A stretch of 64,000 nt of DNA from an uncultured Muribaculaceae bacterium (GCA_934667475.1 CAKUMB010000008.1:1-64000); one strand, 5' to 3'. Positions 51,571 through 61,086 are shown, numbered from the stretch's first letter. Made by a program: numbers and translations. The notes: generated from the sequence alone by a model not told the origin.

Positions 51571-52989
51571 ATGAAAAAGACCAAATTGCTATCAGCGCTA
51601 GCTGTGGCCGCAGTGATGCTGCCCGCAGCCACATCGTGTAACGACAAAAACGACGAACCCGTGGTGAGCCCCAGCGAGTGGGCTCTGCCAATAGCAGACT
51701 TCGGCAAGACCATCGACGAGGTGAGCGCAAGCGAAACTGCGCGCGGCTTCCGGGTGGTGAAGACCGACAGCATTCACCTGCGTGCGGTGAAAAACATCAA
51801 AAACGCACAGGTGAGCATCACCTATTGCTTCGACCCCGACACAAAAACCTACCGCTACGCCAAAGGCACATATGCCGGCGAGGATGAGCTGAAGGCCCTG
51901 ACCGAGCGCCTTGCAGCCGACGGATATGCCGACGATGGCGAAAAAAACGGTGTGAAAGTGTATAACCAAAGCAGCGACAACGCGCATGTGGCCCTGGAAG
52001 AGGGCAGCAGCGAATTCTACATGCTGCCGGGTGCAAGCAACGACACCTTCTCATGGGGCCGCCTCAACGACCTGAGCGACGCCGCACAGGCAGGGCTGGC
52101 AGTGCCCTATCTGGGCCACTACGCTCCAGTGGAGCTTGTGGAGCTGATGGAGCAGTATTGCGGCAACACGCTCGACTCAGCAAGTTCGAAAATCGACAAC
52201 GGAGTGTATGTGTTCAAGGCCAAAAACGGCTCGAAGCACACCAGCGTGCGCTACTGGTTTGACGTGGCCACCAAGAGCAAGCTCGAAGAGGCCGCTGTGT
52301 ATTACACCCTCGAAAACCGCCCATCCACGGCCGAGGTTGACACCTGCCTGAGCCGCACCGGCTTCAAATACACCTCGATGAAGGACGCCAGCGACGGCTC
52401 GATGATTTACTACAACTACTCGGAGAAATGCGTGGCCTATGTGGCTATGGACAAGCCCGACGGCGCAACGTCGTCGTTCATGCCCAGCATACACTATGCC
52501 TACAACGACCTCAGCGGCCAAGTGCCGCCCGAGACTGTTGACTTCCCCGCCCCCCTCACCGACTTCGGCACCATGACGCTGAACGAGGCTGTGGAGCAAT
52601 ACAAAAAGCAGAGCTACTTCACCGGCACCACCGACGACGGATTTGGCGGCCTGCTGGGCCTGATAGTGACCACCAACTCGAAGGACTTCCCGCAAATTCT
52701 GCTGATGGACGACGGCGGCAAATATGCGGCCGCACTGGTTATTGCCAATGAGTCGAAGATGCTGCGCTCGCCCTACATTAAAGACTGGCTCACGGCCAAG
52801 GGATACACTTATAACGAGAAGGTGAGCATACTGCCCACCTACATCCGCTCGGACAAGAAGGTGATGGCACAGTTCGACATCGACGGCTCCATCACAGGCT
52901 TCCCATGCGTGGCATTCCAGCCCAACGAATTCAACGCGGCTCCCAGCCTGCTGGGCAAGCTGAAGCAAGCAAAGCAGTTTAAGCGATAG
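51571..52989 (+). CDS. surface-type lipoprotein of unknown function
   Basis: The 472-residue protein has a lipoprotein signal (MKKTKLLSALAVAAVMLPAA) with the lipid Cys in TSCNDKNDEP; acidic residues after the cysteine fit Bacteroidetes surface export. The mature part has two similar halves opening WALPIADFGKTIDEVSASE and FPAPLTDFGTMTLNEAVEQY, which suggests an internal duplication. No enzyme motif was recognised. The ATG at 51571 is chosen; another in frame is at 51559. It is a single-gene unit. Confidence 0.7.
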   Translation: MKKTKLLSALAVAAVMLPAATSCNDKNDEPVVSPSEWALPIADFGKTIDEVSASETARGFRVVKTDSIHLRAVKNIKNAQVSITYCFDPDTKTYRYAKGTYAGEDELKALTERLAADGYADDGEKNGVKVYNQSSDNAHVALEEGSSEFYMLPGASNDTFSWGRLNDLSDAAQAGLAVPYLGHYAPVELVELMEQYCGNTLDSASSKIDNGVYVFKAKNGSKHTSVRYWFDVATKSKLEEAAVYYTLENRPSTAEVDTCLSRTGFKYTSMKDASDGSMIYYNYSEKCVAYVAMDKPDGATSSFMPSIHYAYNDLSGQVPPETVDFPAPLTDFGTMTLNEAVEQYKKQSYFTGTTDDGFGGLLGLIVTTNSKDFPQILLMDDGGKYAAALVIANESKMLRSPYIKDWLTAKGYTYNEKVSILPTYIRSDKKVMAQFDIDGSITGFPCVAFQPNEFNAAPSLLGKLKQAKQFKR

Positions 52990-53018
52990 GCGCACGCCAC
53001 ACTAAAGCATAAAGCAAT

Positions 53019-53057
53019 CGGCCCGGCCTGACATATATATAGTGTCAAGCCGGGCCG
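53019..53057. terminator. bidirectional hairpin terminator
   Basis: CGGCCCGGC pairs with GCCGGGCCG, continued by TGACA with TGTCA after one mismatch. It sits between the convergent lipoprotein and M3 peptidase genes. T-runs are weak on both sides. Confidence 0.75.
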
Positions 53058-53083
53058 CATTGCGTTTTATATGTGCTGCCGTG

Positions 53084-55207
53084 TTACTCCACAAGGCCGT
53101 GGTTGCGCAGCAGGGGTGTGGCGTCGGGGTCGGTGCCGGTGAAGGCCTTGAACTGCGTCATGGCGTCCTCGGTGTCGCCAGCCTCAAGGAAAATCTTGCG
53201 GTAGCGTGCGGCTGCCTCGGGATTCATGGGGCCCATCTTCTTGAACACCTCCCAGGCGTCGGCCTCAAGCACCTGCGACCACAGGTAGGTGTAGTAGCCG
53301 CAGCTATACTGGTCGTTGTCGAAAATGTGCTTGAAGTAGGGACTGCGGTAGCGGAACTGCACCTCGTCGGGCATGCCAATGCGGCGAGCCACCGAGCGCT
53401 CGAAACCGCGCACGTCGATGTCTTTGCACCAGTTGAGTTTATGCCACTCGATGTCGAGCAGGGCTGCGCCCACAAGCTCGGTCATCATGAAGCCCTGATT
53501 GAATTTAGAAGTCTCAATCACCTTGTCGACCAGACTCTGCGGAATCACCTCGCCCGTCTTGTAGTGGCGGGCGTAGTTTTTCAGCACATCGGGCAGCAGA
53601 GCCCAGTGCTCGTTGATTTGCGAGTGCATCTCCACGATGTCGCGGTCAACATTGGTGCCGGCAAGGCCGCGGAACGGAGCCTGGGTGAGCATGCCCTGCA
53701 AGGCGTGGCCAAACTCGTGGAAGGCGGTCTGCACCTCGTCGATGGTGAGCAGCGACGGCATGCTCTTGGTGGCGGGGGTGAAGCTGGCCACATTGTACAC
53801 TATGGGGCGCTCGCTCTTGCCCTCGTAGTTATACTCCGAGTTGAGCTCGCTCATCCATGCGCCCTGGGCCTTGGTGGCACGGGGGAAGTAGTCGGTCATG
53901 AACACAGCCAGGTGCTTGCCGTTGGCATCCTTCACGTCATACACAGTGACCTCGGGATTGTATTTCGGAGCCTTCTTCAACTCGGTGAACGTGAGGCCGT
54001 AGAGCTTGTTGGCACAGTAGAACACACCGTTCTTAATCACGCTGTTCAGTTCAAAGTAGGGGCGCACCTCGTCTTCGCTGAAGTTGAATTTCTCCTTCTT
54101 CACCTTCTCGGCATAGTAGTAATAGTCCCAGGGGGCAATCTTGAAGCTGCCGCCGTGAGCGTCGGCATAGGCCTGCATGTCGGCCACCTCTTCCTTCACC
54201 TTGGCCACTGCGGGGTTGAAGATTTGGTAGAGCAGCTTCTCGGCGTTGCCCACCGTCTTGGCCATCACGGGATCGAGGGCGTAGTCGGCAAACGTCTCAA
54301 AGCCCAGCAGGCGCGCCTTTTGCTGGCGCAGCTGAATGATTTCGTTGATGTTTTTGCTGTTGTCCCACTCATTGCCGCGGCTGGCAGTGTTGGTGTAGGT
54401 TTCATACATCTGCTGGCGCAGTGCGCGGTCGTCGGCGCTGGTGAGCACTGCCAGGCGCGTGGCGCCGCTGGCGGTGAATGCCCACTTGCCCTGCTCGCCG
54501 CGCTTGGCTGCAAGGGCGGCAGCGTCGTCGATGGTCTGCTGCGAGAGGCCGCTTAGGCGGGCCTTGTCGTCAACCAGAATCACATTGTTGGCAATCTCGT
54601 GCATCACATTGTTGGTGAACGAAAGTTCAAGGGCGGCCTGGCGCTTGTTGATGTCCTTGAGGGTGTCCTTCTGAGCCTCGGTGAGCAGAGCGCCATTGCG
54701 CACAAAGCGCTTGTAATACTTGTCGGTGAGGCGCTTTTGCACCTCGGTGAGTCCGAGCTTCTGCGCATTGTCGTGCACGGCCTTGATGCGCTGAAACAGG
54801 CCCTCGTTCATGTAAATCTCATCGTTGTGAGCGGTGAGCATGGGGGCTATCTGTTCCGACAGCTTCTGCATTTCGGGCGTGTTGTCGCTCTCGCACAAGG
54901 CATAGTAGACATATGCCACCTTGTTGAACAGTTCGCCGCTGTTGTCGAGAGCCAGCACGGTGTTGTCGAAGTCGGTGCGCGAGCGCTGCACCACTATGGC
55001 GCGGATTTCCTCGTTGTGCTGCTCGATGCCTGCCTTGAGTGCGGGCAGATAGTCGGCGATGGTGATTTTGTTGAATGGCGGAATGCCATACTGCGTGGCA
55101 TATGGCGCCATGAACGGATTTTGATGCTTCACGTTCTTCTTGTTAGCGCCGCTTGCCACCAAGGCGAGGCAGCATGCGGCTGCGGTTGATAAAAATAACT
55201 TTCTCAT
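53084..55207 (-). CDS. dcp: periplasmic M3 family peptidyl-dipeptidase
   Basis: The 707-residue zinc metallopeptidase has a signal peptide (MRKLFLSTAAACCLALVASG) and the M3 active site FHEFGHALQ (His497, Glu498, His501), with the third ligand Glu expected about 25 residues on in RDIVEMHSQ. The large N-terminal helical domain covers residues ~30-450. Dcp-type enzymes remove C-terminal dipeptides from oligopeptides. The signal peptide implies a periplasmic place, unlike E. coli Dcp, which is cytoplasmic. It is a single-gene unit. Confidence 0.9.
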   Translation of the reverse strand: MRKLFLSTAAACCLALVASGANKKNVKHQNPFMAPYATQYGIPPFNKITIADYLPALKAGIEQHNEEIRAIVVQRSRTDFDNTVLALDNSGELFNKVAYVYYALCESDNTPEMQKLSEQIAPMLTAHNDEIYMNEGLFQRIKAVHDNAQKLGLTEVQKRLTDKYYKRFVRNGALLTEAQKDTLKDINKRQAALELSFTNNVMHEIANNVILVDDKARLSGLSQQTIDDAAALAAKRGEQGKWAFTASGATRLAVLTSADDRALRQQMYETYTNTASRGNEWDNSKNINEIIQLRQQKARLLGFETFADYALDPVMAKTVGNAEKLLYQIFNPAVAKVKEEVADMQAYADAHGGSFKIAPWDYYYYAEKVKKEKFNFSEDEVRPYFELNSVIKNGVFYCANKLYGLTFTELKKAPKYNPEVTVYDVKDANGKHLAVFMTDYFPRATKAQGAWMSELNSEYNYEGKSERPIVYNVASFTPATKSMPSLLTIDEVQTAFHEFGHALQGMLTQAPFRGLAGTNVDRDIVEMHSQINEHWALLPDVLKNYARHYKTGEVIPQSLVDKVIETSKFNQGFMMTELVGAALLDIEWHKLNWCKDIDVRGFERSVARRIGMPDEVQFRYRSPYFKHIFDNDQYSCGYYTYLWSQVLEADAWEVFKKMGPMNPEAAARYRKIFLEAGDTEDAMTQFKAFTGTDPDATPLLRNHGLVE

Positions 55208-55257
55208 ATATAAAACACTTTATCTGTGAGTATTGTATTGTCGTTGGCTGCTGAGAT

Positions 55258-56451
55258 TCACCGGCCGGGCGGCGCCGTCCACTCAAATTCGGCCACCACG
55301 GGATAGTGGTCGCTGTCGCCCGCGCGGTCGCGCTTTGCGCTCACCGCCTTCAGGCTGCCGCGATACAGCACCTGGTCGATGTGGAAGTAGAGGCGGTTGG
55401 CGTGAAAAGTGTAGGTGGGCCCAAGCGCGCAGTCGGCCCAGGCGTCGGCCATGTCGCCGCCGCGGATGGTGCGGTAGGCATACGAGCCTGGGGTGTCGTT
55501 GAAGTCGCCGGCCAGAACCACGTTGTCGGGACTGGCGTCGAGCACGCGGCGCAAATTCCACGCGGTGGCGGCCCGGCGGCGGAAGGCGAAGCTCAGCTTA
55601 TCGATGAGCGAATGCTTCACGGCGCGCATCTCGCTGCGCGAGCCCATGCCCTCGTCGAGGCGCGTGAGCCGCATATAAAGTTTTTTGTCATCGCTGGTTA
55701 GCCCTATCGACTGCAGGTGCACGTTCACCAGCCTCAGTTGCTGCCCGTGCGGCATCTGCACATCGTAGACCTTGGCATAGAAACAGTAGAGTGTGGACTG
55801 CTCGTCGGGCTCAATCACACCGCGGCCTATGGCGGTGTTGTCGACCACCTTGAATGGGTATTTCGACAGCAGCACCTGGTCGTGATAGCCGCGCGAGCGG
55901 TAGGGATAGCGGCGCAGCAGCTCGGGCTTCATCATCCTTATCGACGGCAGGTCGAGGAAGTTGCTGTCGACCACGGCGGCCTCTTGCAGCAGCACGAGGT
56001 CGGCGTCCTGACTAAGAATGTAGTCCATGCTGGTGTTGCGCTCCTTTTGCGTGCCGTCGTAGGTGCCGTGGTTCATCACATTGAAGGTGAGCAGCTTGAA
56101 GCGGCGGGTGGAGTCGGCGTCGCTGCGCGAAGCCAGATTGACGGGGGCAGTGACGCGCACCATGGGCCACGACACCACCACGGCCACCACCATCACAGCC
56201 ACCCTGCCCCACCGGCGCAGCAGCGTCCATGCGGCAAGGGCCACCAGCACTGCGGCCAGCACCAGCGGAAAGGCAAGCGTGGCCAGCGACCACACGGCCG
56301 AGTGGCGGCGCGGGTCGAGGCAGCCGCCATAGGCACCCACCACCAGGGCGACGGCAAGCGCCAGGGTGAGCACCCATGCGGCTGCCTGCCAAAGGGCCAT
56401 CATGCCATTAATGGCCTTGCGGCCGCTGCTTCTATTGCTTTTGCTGCTCAA
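55258..56451 (-). CDS. membrane-bound endonuclease/exonuclease/phosphatase-fold protein
   Basis: The 397-residue protein has two or three membrane segments in its first ~100 residues and an EEP domain (KLLTFNVMNHGTYDGTQKER, DLVLLQEAAVV, VLAGDFNDTPGSYAYRTIRG, DSDHYPVVAEFEW) with the Asn, Glu, Asp and His expected for metal-dependent phosphodiester or phosphoester cleavage. The catalytic domain probably faces the periplasm. The substrate is unknown. The frame starts at a TTG (56451); the first ATG is at 56403 inside the first hydrophobic segment, so the true start is uncertain. It follows the second rhomboid gene by 26 nt. Confidence 0.82.
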   Translation of the reverse strand: MSSKSNRSSGRKAINGMMALWQAAAWVLTLALAVALVVGAYGGCLDPRRHSAVWSLATLAFPLVLAAVLVALAAWTLLRRWGRVAVMVVAVVVSWPMVRVTAPVNLASRSDADSTRRFKLLTFNVMNHGTYDGTQKERNTSMDYILSQDADLVLLQEAAVVDSNFLDLPSIRMMKPELLRRYPYRSRGYHDQVLLSKYPFKVVDNTAIGRGVIEPDEQSTLYCFYAKVYDVQMPHGQQLRLVNVHLQSIGLTSDDKKLYMRLTRLDEGMGSRSEMRAVKHSLIDKLSFAFRRRAATAWNLRRVLDASPDNVVLAGDFNDTPGSYAYRTIRGGDMADAWADCALGPTYTFHANRLYFHIDQVLYRGSLKAVSAKRDRAGDSDHYPVVAEFEWTAPPGR

Positions 56452-56477
56452 AATTCGTTATAGTGTTGCTGTTTAGT

Positions 56478-57383
56478 TCAGTTGCGTTTCGACGATGCCC
56501 GAAACAGTGTGTCGCGCTCGGCATCGGTGAGCGCGCTGTAGCCCGAGCGCTTGATTTTGTCGAGCACGGCATCAATCTCGGCCTCGGTGGGGCCCTGAGT
56601 GGACTGCGGCTGGGCGTCCCGGTGGCCCGGCTTGCGGTAGCTGCGCCCGCCCACCGGGGCGCCCACACCCTTGCGGGGCCTCTTGCGGGGCTTGAGCAGG
56701 GTGCACACGGCATCGATGGCGGCATTGAGCCAGGCCGTGATGTCGTGCCCGCTGCGCATGGCCAGGCCATAGGCCAGGCCCACTGCCACGCCGCCCATGT
56801 GGGCTATGTGGCCGCCAACGTTGCCGGCATCGACGCTAAGAAGGTCGATGAGCAGCGTGGCCACAGCCACCCACTTGAGCGGGACATCGCCCACGAGAAA
56901 CAGGCGCACCGCGCGGTTGGGCGCGGCCACAGCCACAGCCACTACAATGGCAAGCACGGCCGCCGAGGCGCCAATGAGCGAGCCCTGCTGCAGGCGCATG
57001 GCGGGCAGCAGGGTGCCGGCGGCCACATAGAGCAGCGCGCCGCCAAGGCCTCCCAGCACATACAGCCCCGTGAGCTGCTTGGGGGTGAAATAGTCGAGAA
57101 ACATCTGCCCCAGCCAGTAGAGCCACAGCATGTTGAACAGCAGGTGCAGCATACCGTAGTGCGACACCATGTAGGCAATCAGCGTCCACGGGCGGTGCAG
57201 CGCCGCCGCAGCCTGCGAGGGCACCTCCACCAGAGCCAGCACGGCCTGCGAGTTGAAGCCAAGCAGCGCTGCGGCAATCACCGCCAGGCGCAGCAGCACA
57301 AACACCGCCACGTTGGCATATATTATCTTGATGAGCATCGAGCCCGAGCGGAAGCGGGCCAGCAATCCGTCAGTAAATGCCAT
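56478..57383 (-). CDS. rhomboid intramembrane serine protease (second copy)
   Basis: The 301-residue protein has six or more hydrophobic segments and rhomboid motifs: LHLLFNMLWLYWLGQ, the serine site LIGASAAVLAIVV and the histidine site GGHIAHMGGVAVGLAYG. It has a soluble C-terminal extension of about 90 residues (RKRPRKGVGAPVGGRSYRKP onward) not present in the sister gene. Rhomboids cut substrates within or near their transmembrane helices. It overlaps the first rhomboid gene by 14 bases. Confidence 0.9.
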   Translation of the reverse strand: MAFTDGLLARFRSGSMLIKIIYANVAVFVLLRLAVIAAALLGFNSQAVLALVEVPSQAAAALHRPWTLIAYMVSHYGMLHLLFNMLWLYWLGQMFLDYFTPKQLTGLYVLGGLGGALLYVAAGTLLPAMRLQQGSLIGASAAVLAIVVAVAVAAPNRAVRLFLVGDVPLKWVAVATLLIDLLSVDAGNVGGHIAHMGGVAVGLAYGLAMRSGHDITAWLNAAIDAVCTLLKPRKRPRKGVGAPVGGRSYRKPGHRDAQPQSTQGPTEAEIDAVLDKIKRSGYSALTDAERDTLFRASSKRN

Positions 57384-58146
57384 TGCCGCCTCCTATCGTG
57401 CCACGGCGCTTCCACACCATTATTGTGATGAAACCAAACAGCATTCCGCCCAAGTGGGCGAAATGGGCCACGCCGGCCACAGCCCCGGTCACGCCGAAGG
57501 CCAGCTCCACAAGACCGTAGCCCAGCACCATCCACTTGGCCTTGATGGGGAACGGGAATGGGATGATGTACATGGGCAGATTGGGGAACAGCATGCCGAA
57601 GGCCAGCAGAATGCCAAACACGGCGCCCGAGGCACCGACAGTGACCATAGAGTTGAAGAAACCGTTGAGCTGGCCGTTTTGCCGCAATGCGGGCAGCCAG
57701 TCGTCTACGTTAATCCACTGCATGCCTTGCCACGAGAGCACTTCGGCCAGCATGTCGCGCCACGATAGCTGCCACCACAATTCCTGCACCAGTCCGGCGC
57801 CCACGCCACACAGCAGGTAGTAGAACAGGTAGCGCTTGGCCCCAAGCACACGCTCAAGCATCGAGCCAAACATCCACAGCGAAAACATGTTGAAAAACAA
57901 ATGGGTGATGCCGCCCTGCAGGGTTGAGCTGTCGTGCAGAAACATGTAGCTCACCACCTGCACGGGATTGAAGTCAGAGCCTTGCCAGAAGTGCAGCCCC
58001 AAGTAGCGTGGAATGTCGACTATGCCCAGGCCCACGCCGCCGCTGCCCAGCAGCATAGTGGCGAGCCACATGAGCACGTTGATGCACAGCAGGTTTTTGG
58101 TGACCGGTGGCATATTGCTTAGAAAAGAACCGCGGTTAGATGTCAT
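57370..58146 (-). CDS. rhomboid intramembrane serine protease (first copy)
   Basis: The 258-residue protein has the motifs GGITHLFFNMFSLWMFGSML, the serine site TVGASGAVFGILLAFG and the histidine site AHFAHLGGMLFGFITIMV. It is the upstream member of a tandem pair, probably from an old duplication, and opens a three-gene unit with the EEP-fold protein. The substrate is unknown. Confidence 0.92.
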   Translation of the reverse strand: MTSNRGSFLSNMPPVTKNLLCINVLMWLATMLLGSGGVGLGIVDIPRYLGLHFWQGSDFNPVQVVSYMFLHDSSTLQGGITHLFFNMFSLWMFGSMLERVLGAKRYLFYYLLCGVGAGLVQELWWQLSWRDMLAEVLSWQGMQWINVDDWLPALRQNGQLNGFFNSMVTVGASGAVFGILLAFGMLFPNLPMYIIPFPFPIKAKWMVLGYGLVELAFGVTGAVAGVAHFAHLGGMLFGFITIMVWKRRGTIGGGNGIY

Positions 58147-58233
58147 AACTCTGAATTGATGTTTTTTTTGAGAAGTCTTTTGTTTCGTAGCTTATTTTAT
58201 TTTCAGCTGGCCCGCACGGCGGCAGCCTTGGTG

Positions 58234-58241
58234 CAAAAGTA
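58234..58241 (-). promoter_or_regulatory. -7 promoter box of the rhomboid unit
   Basis: On the minus strand TACTTTTG fits TAnnTTTG, 88 nt before the ATG at 58146. No -33 box was recognised. Confidence 0.4.
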
Positions 58242-58323
58242 GTGAAAAAAGGGGGCATAACGCCACTTGGCAGCGGGTATTGCGGCAAAATGCGGCAAAA
58301 ATTGATTTTTTTTAGGAATATTC

Positions 58324-58354
58324 TTTGCCAAAAAAAATCAAAACTATATATTTG
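58324..58354 (+). promoter_or_regulatory. promoter of the HU gene
   Basis: TTTG at 58324-58327, 19 nt, TATATTTG at 58347-58354: a full match to the Bacteroidetes consensus at the preferred spacing. The ATG follows 52 nt later. Confidence 0.85.
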
Positions 58355-58406
58355 CGATATTTAACGCCTAAGAAACTTTTATTATTCAATTAAAAAGCAA
58401 ATCATT

Positions 58407-58682
58407 ATGAACAAGACAGAATTAGTCAACGCTATTGCCAGCGAAGCTAAGCTGACAAAAGCAGAAGCAAAAGCTGCCCTCGAGGCTACTATCAACGCCA
58501 TAAGCAATGCTCTGGTTGAGGGCGACAAAGTGGCTCTGGTGGGCTTCGGCACATTCAGCGTGAACGAGCGCCCCGCACGCAATGGCATCAACCCCCGCAC
58601 CAAGGAGATAGTGCCAATCGCAGCCAAGAAGGTGGCTAAGTTCAAAGCCGGTGCTGAGCTGGCCGAGAAGGTGAACAAATAA
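58407..58682 (+). CDS. HU family DNA-binding protein
   Basis: The 91-residue protein has the HU/IHF pattern: MNKTELVNAIASEAKLTKAE, GDKVALVGFGTFSVNERPAR and NPRTKEIVPIAAKKVAKFKA, where the arm binds and bends DNA. It is a nucleoid protein acting as a dimer. It is a single-gene unit with its own promoter and terminator. Confidence 0.97.
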   Translation: MNKTELVNAIASEAKLTKAEAKAALEATINAISNALVEGDKVALVGFGTFSVNERPARNGINPRTKEIVPIAAKKVAKFKAGAELAEKVNK

Positions 58683-58740
58683 GAAACGGCACACCGCCAC
58701 AACAGGCATGCGCACCCACAACGGATGACGCACGCCAATG

Positions 58741-58821
58741 CGCAGCAAAGGCTTCACCTGCCCAATTTCCATCATTAGCTTGAGGAAGTGGCGGCGAAGC
58801 CTTTGCCGCGCTATTTTTTTA
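58741..58821 (+). terminator. intrinsic terminator of the HU gene
   Basis: GCGCAGCAAAGGCTTC (58741-58756) pairs with GAAGCCTTTGCCGCGC (58797-58812), with one mismatch, around a 40 nt loop. TATTTTTTTAT follows on the plus strand. Confidence 0.75.
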
Positions 58822-58832
58822 TGCCGCCGCAC

Positions 58833-60161
58833 TCACACGGTGGGCAGACTTATGCCATCGAGCTGGCGGTAGAGGTTGAGGGCATACACGTCGGTCATGG
58901 CGCTGATGTGGTCGAGCACCGCCTGCACCTTCTCGAACACGGTGGGGGCGTCCACATCGTATTGCGACGGGAATTTGTTGAGCAGCAGGCGCGAGTAGTT
59001 GCGCTCGGGGTGCAGCACGGCATCGGTGAGCTTGTTGAGCAGCAGGCTGATTATGCGGTTGCCCGCCAAGTCGACGTCGACCACATAGTTGGCGCAATAG
59101 ATGCGCGAATAGGCTGTGCGGCTGCAGCGGCTGTAGCCATCGGCCGCCTGCGGGCTGATGTGGCCTATGAGCGAGCCCTCGAAGCGGCCCTCCATTATTT
59201 CATCCTCGTGGGCCATGAAGGCCTCGGCGCACTCCCTAACCAGCAGTCCCACTATGCACGAGCGCAGGTAGGCCACCTTCTCGTTGGGGTCGGCCACGCC
59301 CTCCATCACGCGGCGCTGGTGCTGGCGTTCGTCGCTGCCGAAAAACGAGGTGAGCAGGTCGATGGTCTCGGCCGTGCCCAGAATCTTAAGTTTGTGGGCA
59401 TCCTCGATGTCCATCACCTGATAGCAGATGTCGTCGGCCGCCTCCACCATGTACACCAGCGGGTGGCGGCAGTAGCGCAGCGGCCCGAGCCTGATGAGGC
59501 CCAGACGCGAAGCTATGCGCTCGAAGGTGTCGCTCTCGGTGGTGAAGAAGCCAAACTTGCCATTGTCGCCGGCCTGCGACGACGAGTAGGGATACTTGAC
59601 GATGGAGGCCAGCGTGGAGTAGGTCATGGCAAAGCCTCCGGGGCGGCGGCCGCGAAACTGGTGCACGAGTGAGCGGAAACTGTTGGCGTTGCCCTCAAAG
59701 CGCGTCAGGTCGTCCCACTGCTGGGGCGTGAGCAGGCTCCTGAGTTCCAGGCCTGGCCCCTCGCTGAAAAACGCGCAAATGGTGCGCTCGCCCGAGTGGC
59801 CAAACGGCGGGTTGCCAAGGTCGTGGGCCAGGCAGGCGGCAGCCACAATCTCGCCCACGCGCATCAGCTTGCCGCCGCAGTCGCCGTGGCGGGCCACCAG
59901 GCGCTGCACAATCTCGTTGGCCAGCGAGCGTCCCACGCACGACACCTCGAGGCTGTGGGTGAGGCGGTTGTGCACAAATATGCTGCCCGGCAGCGGAAAC
60001 ACCTGAGTCTTGTTTTGCAGCCGGCGGAAGGGTGACGAAAACACCAGGCGGTCGAAGTCGCGCTCAAACTCGCTGCGCACTCCGCCGCGACGGCCCCCGC
60101 TGTCGTAGTCCTCAAGGCCGAGGCGCGTGTCGCATATCAAAGAGTCCCAATTCATTCTCAT
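58833..60161 (-). CDS. dgt: deoxyguanosinetriphosphate triphosphohydrolase (dGTPase)
   Basis: The 442-residue HD-domain enzyme splits dGTP into deoxyguanosine and tripolyphosphate. The metal motif is visible: His in NRLTHSLEVS, the HD pair in AACLAHDLGNPPFGHSGE and a later Asp in VEAADDICYQVMD. The start FERDFDRLVFSSPFRRLQNK is typical of the family. It may limit dGTP or affect phage defence, as in other bacteria; this is not testable here. It is divergent from the exporter genes. Confidence 0.95.
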   Translation of the reverse strand: MRMNWDSLICDTRLGLEDYDSGGRRGGVRSEFERDFDRLVFSSPFRRLQNKTQVFPLPGSIFVHNRLTHSLEVSCVGRSLANEIVQRLVARHGDCGGKLMRVGEIVAAACLAHDLGNPPFGHSGERTICAFFSEGPGLELRSLLTPQQWDDLTRFEGNANSFRSLVHQFRGRRPGGFAMTYSTLASIVKYPYSSSQAGDNGKFGFFTTESDTFERIASRLGLIRLGPLRYCRHPLVYMVEAADDICYQVMDIEDAHKLKILGTAETIDLLTSFFGSDERQHQRRVMEGVADPNEKVAYLRSCIVGLLVRECAEAFMAHEDEIMEGRFEGSLIGHISPQAADGYSRCSRTAYSRIYCANYVVDVDLAGNRIISLLLNKLTDAVLHPERNYSRLLLNKFPSQYDVDAPTVFEKVQAVLDHISAMTDVYALNLYRQLDGISLPTV

Positions 60162-60198
60162 TTCTTAAAAAGCGTTTTAACAGGTCGGGAAAAAAACG

Positions 60199-60214
60199 TA
60201 ACTTTGCAAAGATA
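60199..60214. promoter_or_regulatory. overlapping divergent promoter boxes
   Basis: TAACTTTG at 60199-60206 reads toward the exporter genes, and TATCTTTG on the minus strand at 60214-60207 reads toward dgt. The two -7 boxes abut back to back, so the promoters probably compete. Confidence 0.6.
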
Positions 60215-60270
60215 ATTATAATGAATGTGAATTATATCACAATTGCACTGGTAATTTAGACTGCAATCAA

Positions 60271-61047
60271 ATGGAACACAGCCACGACACGCTAAAACGC
60301 ATCTGCCTATTCTTTGGCGACTACGCCACCTATCTGCTGGGGTGCGGAGCCAACTGCACCCGCATAAGCAAAAACGTGAACCGCATGGCCGAGAAATTCG
60401 GCGTGCAAGTGGACATGCTGATGCTGGCCACCCACTGCGTGATCACCGTGTGGGACTCTGAGCACGAGCACTCCTACCACGAGTCGCGCTCGCAAATGAG
60501 GGTGCCGCTTAGCTTCGCCGCCAACACCAACCTGAGCAAACTCAGCTGGGACGTGTATGAGGGCCGGACCGACCTCGACGGCGCCATCGAGCGGTTTCAG
60601 CAAATCACATCGGAGAAGCGCATACCCACATGGGTGGTGATGGTGCTGGTGTCGATAGCCAACGCCTCGTTTTGCCGCCTGTTCGGAGGCGACTTCACAT
60701 CGATGGGCATAGTGGCACTGGCCACATGGGTGGGCTACTACCTGAAGGTGGCCCTGCTCACGGCCGGAGTCGACGCACGCCTCATGTTCATAGCCTGCTC
60801 GTTCATCTCGTCGGTGATAGGCACATCGGGCTACATATTCCACCTGGGCGGCACGCCCGACCTAGCACTTGGCACCAGCGTGCTCTATTTGGTGCCAGGC
60901 GTGCACTACATCAACTCGGTGAGCGACCTGCTCGACGGGCACTACCTGACGGCCTTCAGCCGCTTTATGATGGCGTCGGTGCTCACCGTGTGCCTCTCGC
61001 TGGGGCTCACCTGCGGCATTCTGCTGATGAATTTGAGCATTTTCTAA
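60271..61047 (+). CDS. ThrE/YjjP-like exporter subunit, large
   Basis: The 258-residue protein has a soluble N-terminal domain (RICLFFGDYATYLLGCGANC, TRISKNVNRMAEKF) and about five membrane segments from residue ~115 on (WVVMVLVSIANASFCRLFGG). It matches the threonine/serine exporter family (DUF1212). Length and the split with the next gene match E. coli YjjP and YjjB (256 and 157 aa), which together export succinate. Succinate is a main fermentation product of Bacteroidales, so that substrate is plausible but inferred. Confidence 0.88.
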   Translation: MEHSHDTLKRICLFFGDYATYLLGCGANCTRISKNVNRMAEKFGVQVDMLMLATHCVITVWDSEHEHSYHESRSQMRVPLSFAANTNLSKLSWDVYEGRTDLDGAIERFQQITSEKRIPTWVVMVLVSIANASFCRLFGGDFTSMGIVALATWVGYYLKVALLTAGVDARLMFIACSFISSVIGTSGYIFHLGGTPDLALGTSVLYLVPGVHYINSVSDLLDGHYLTAFSRFMMASVLTVCLSLGLTCGILLMNLSIF

Positions 61048-61086
61048 AAAGAAACCACAACCACATTCAAGACTCAACACTCTCAC

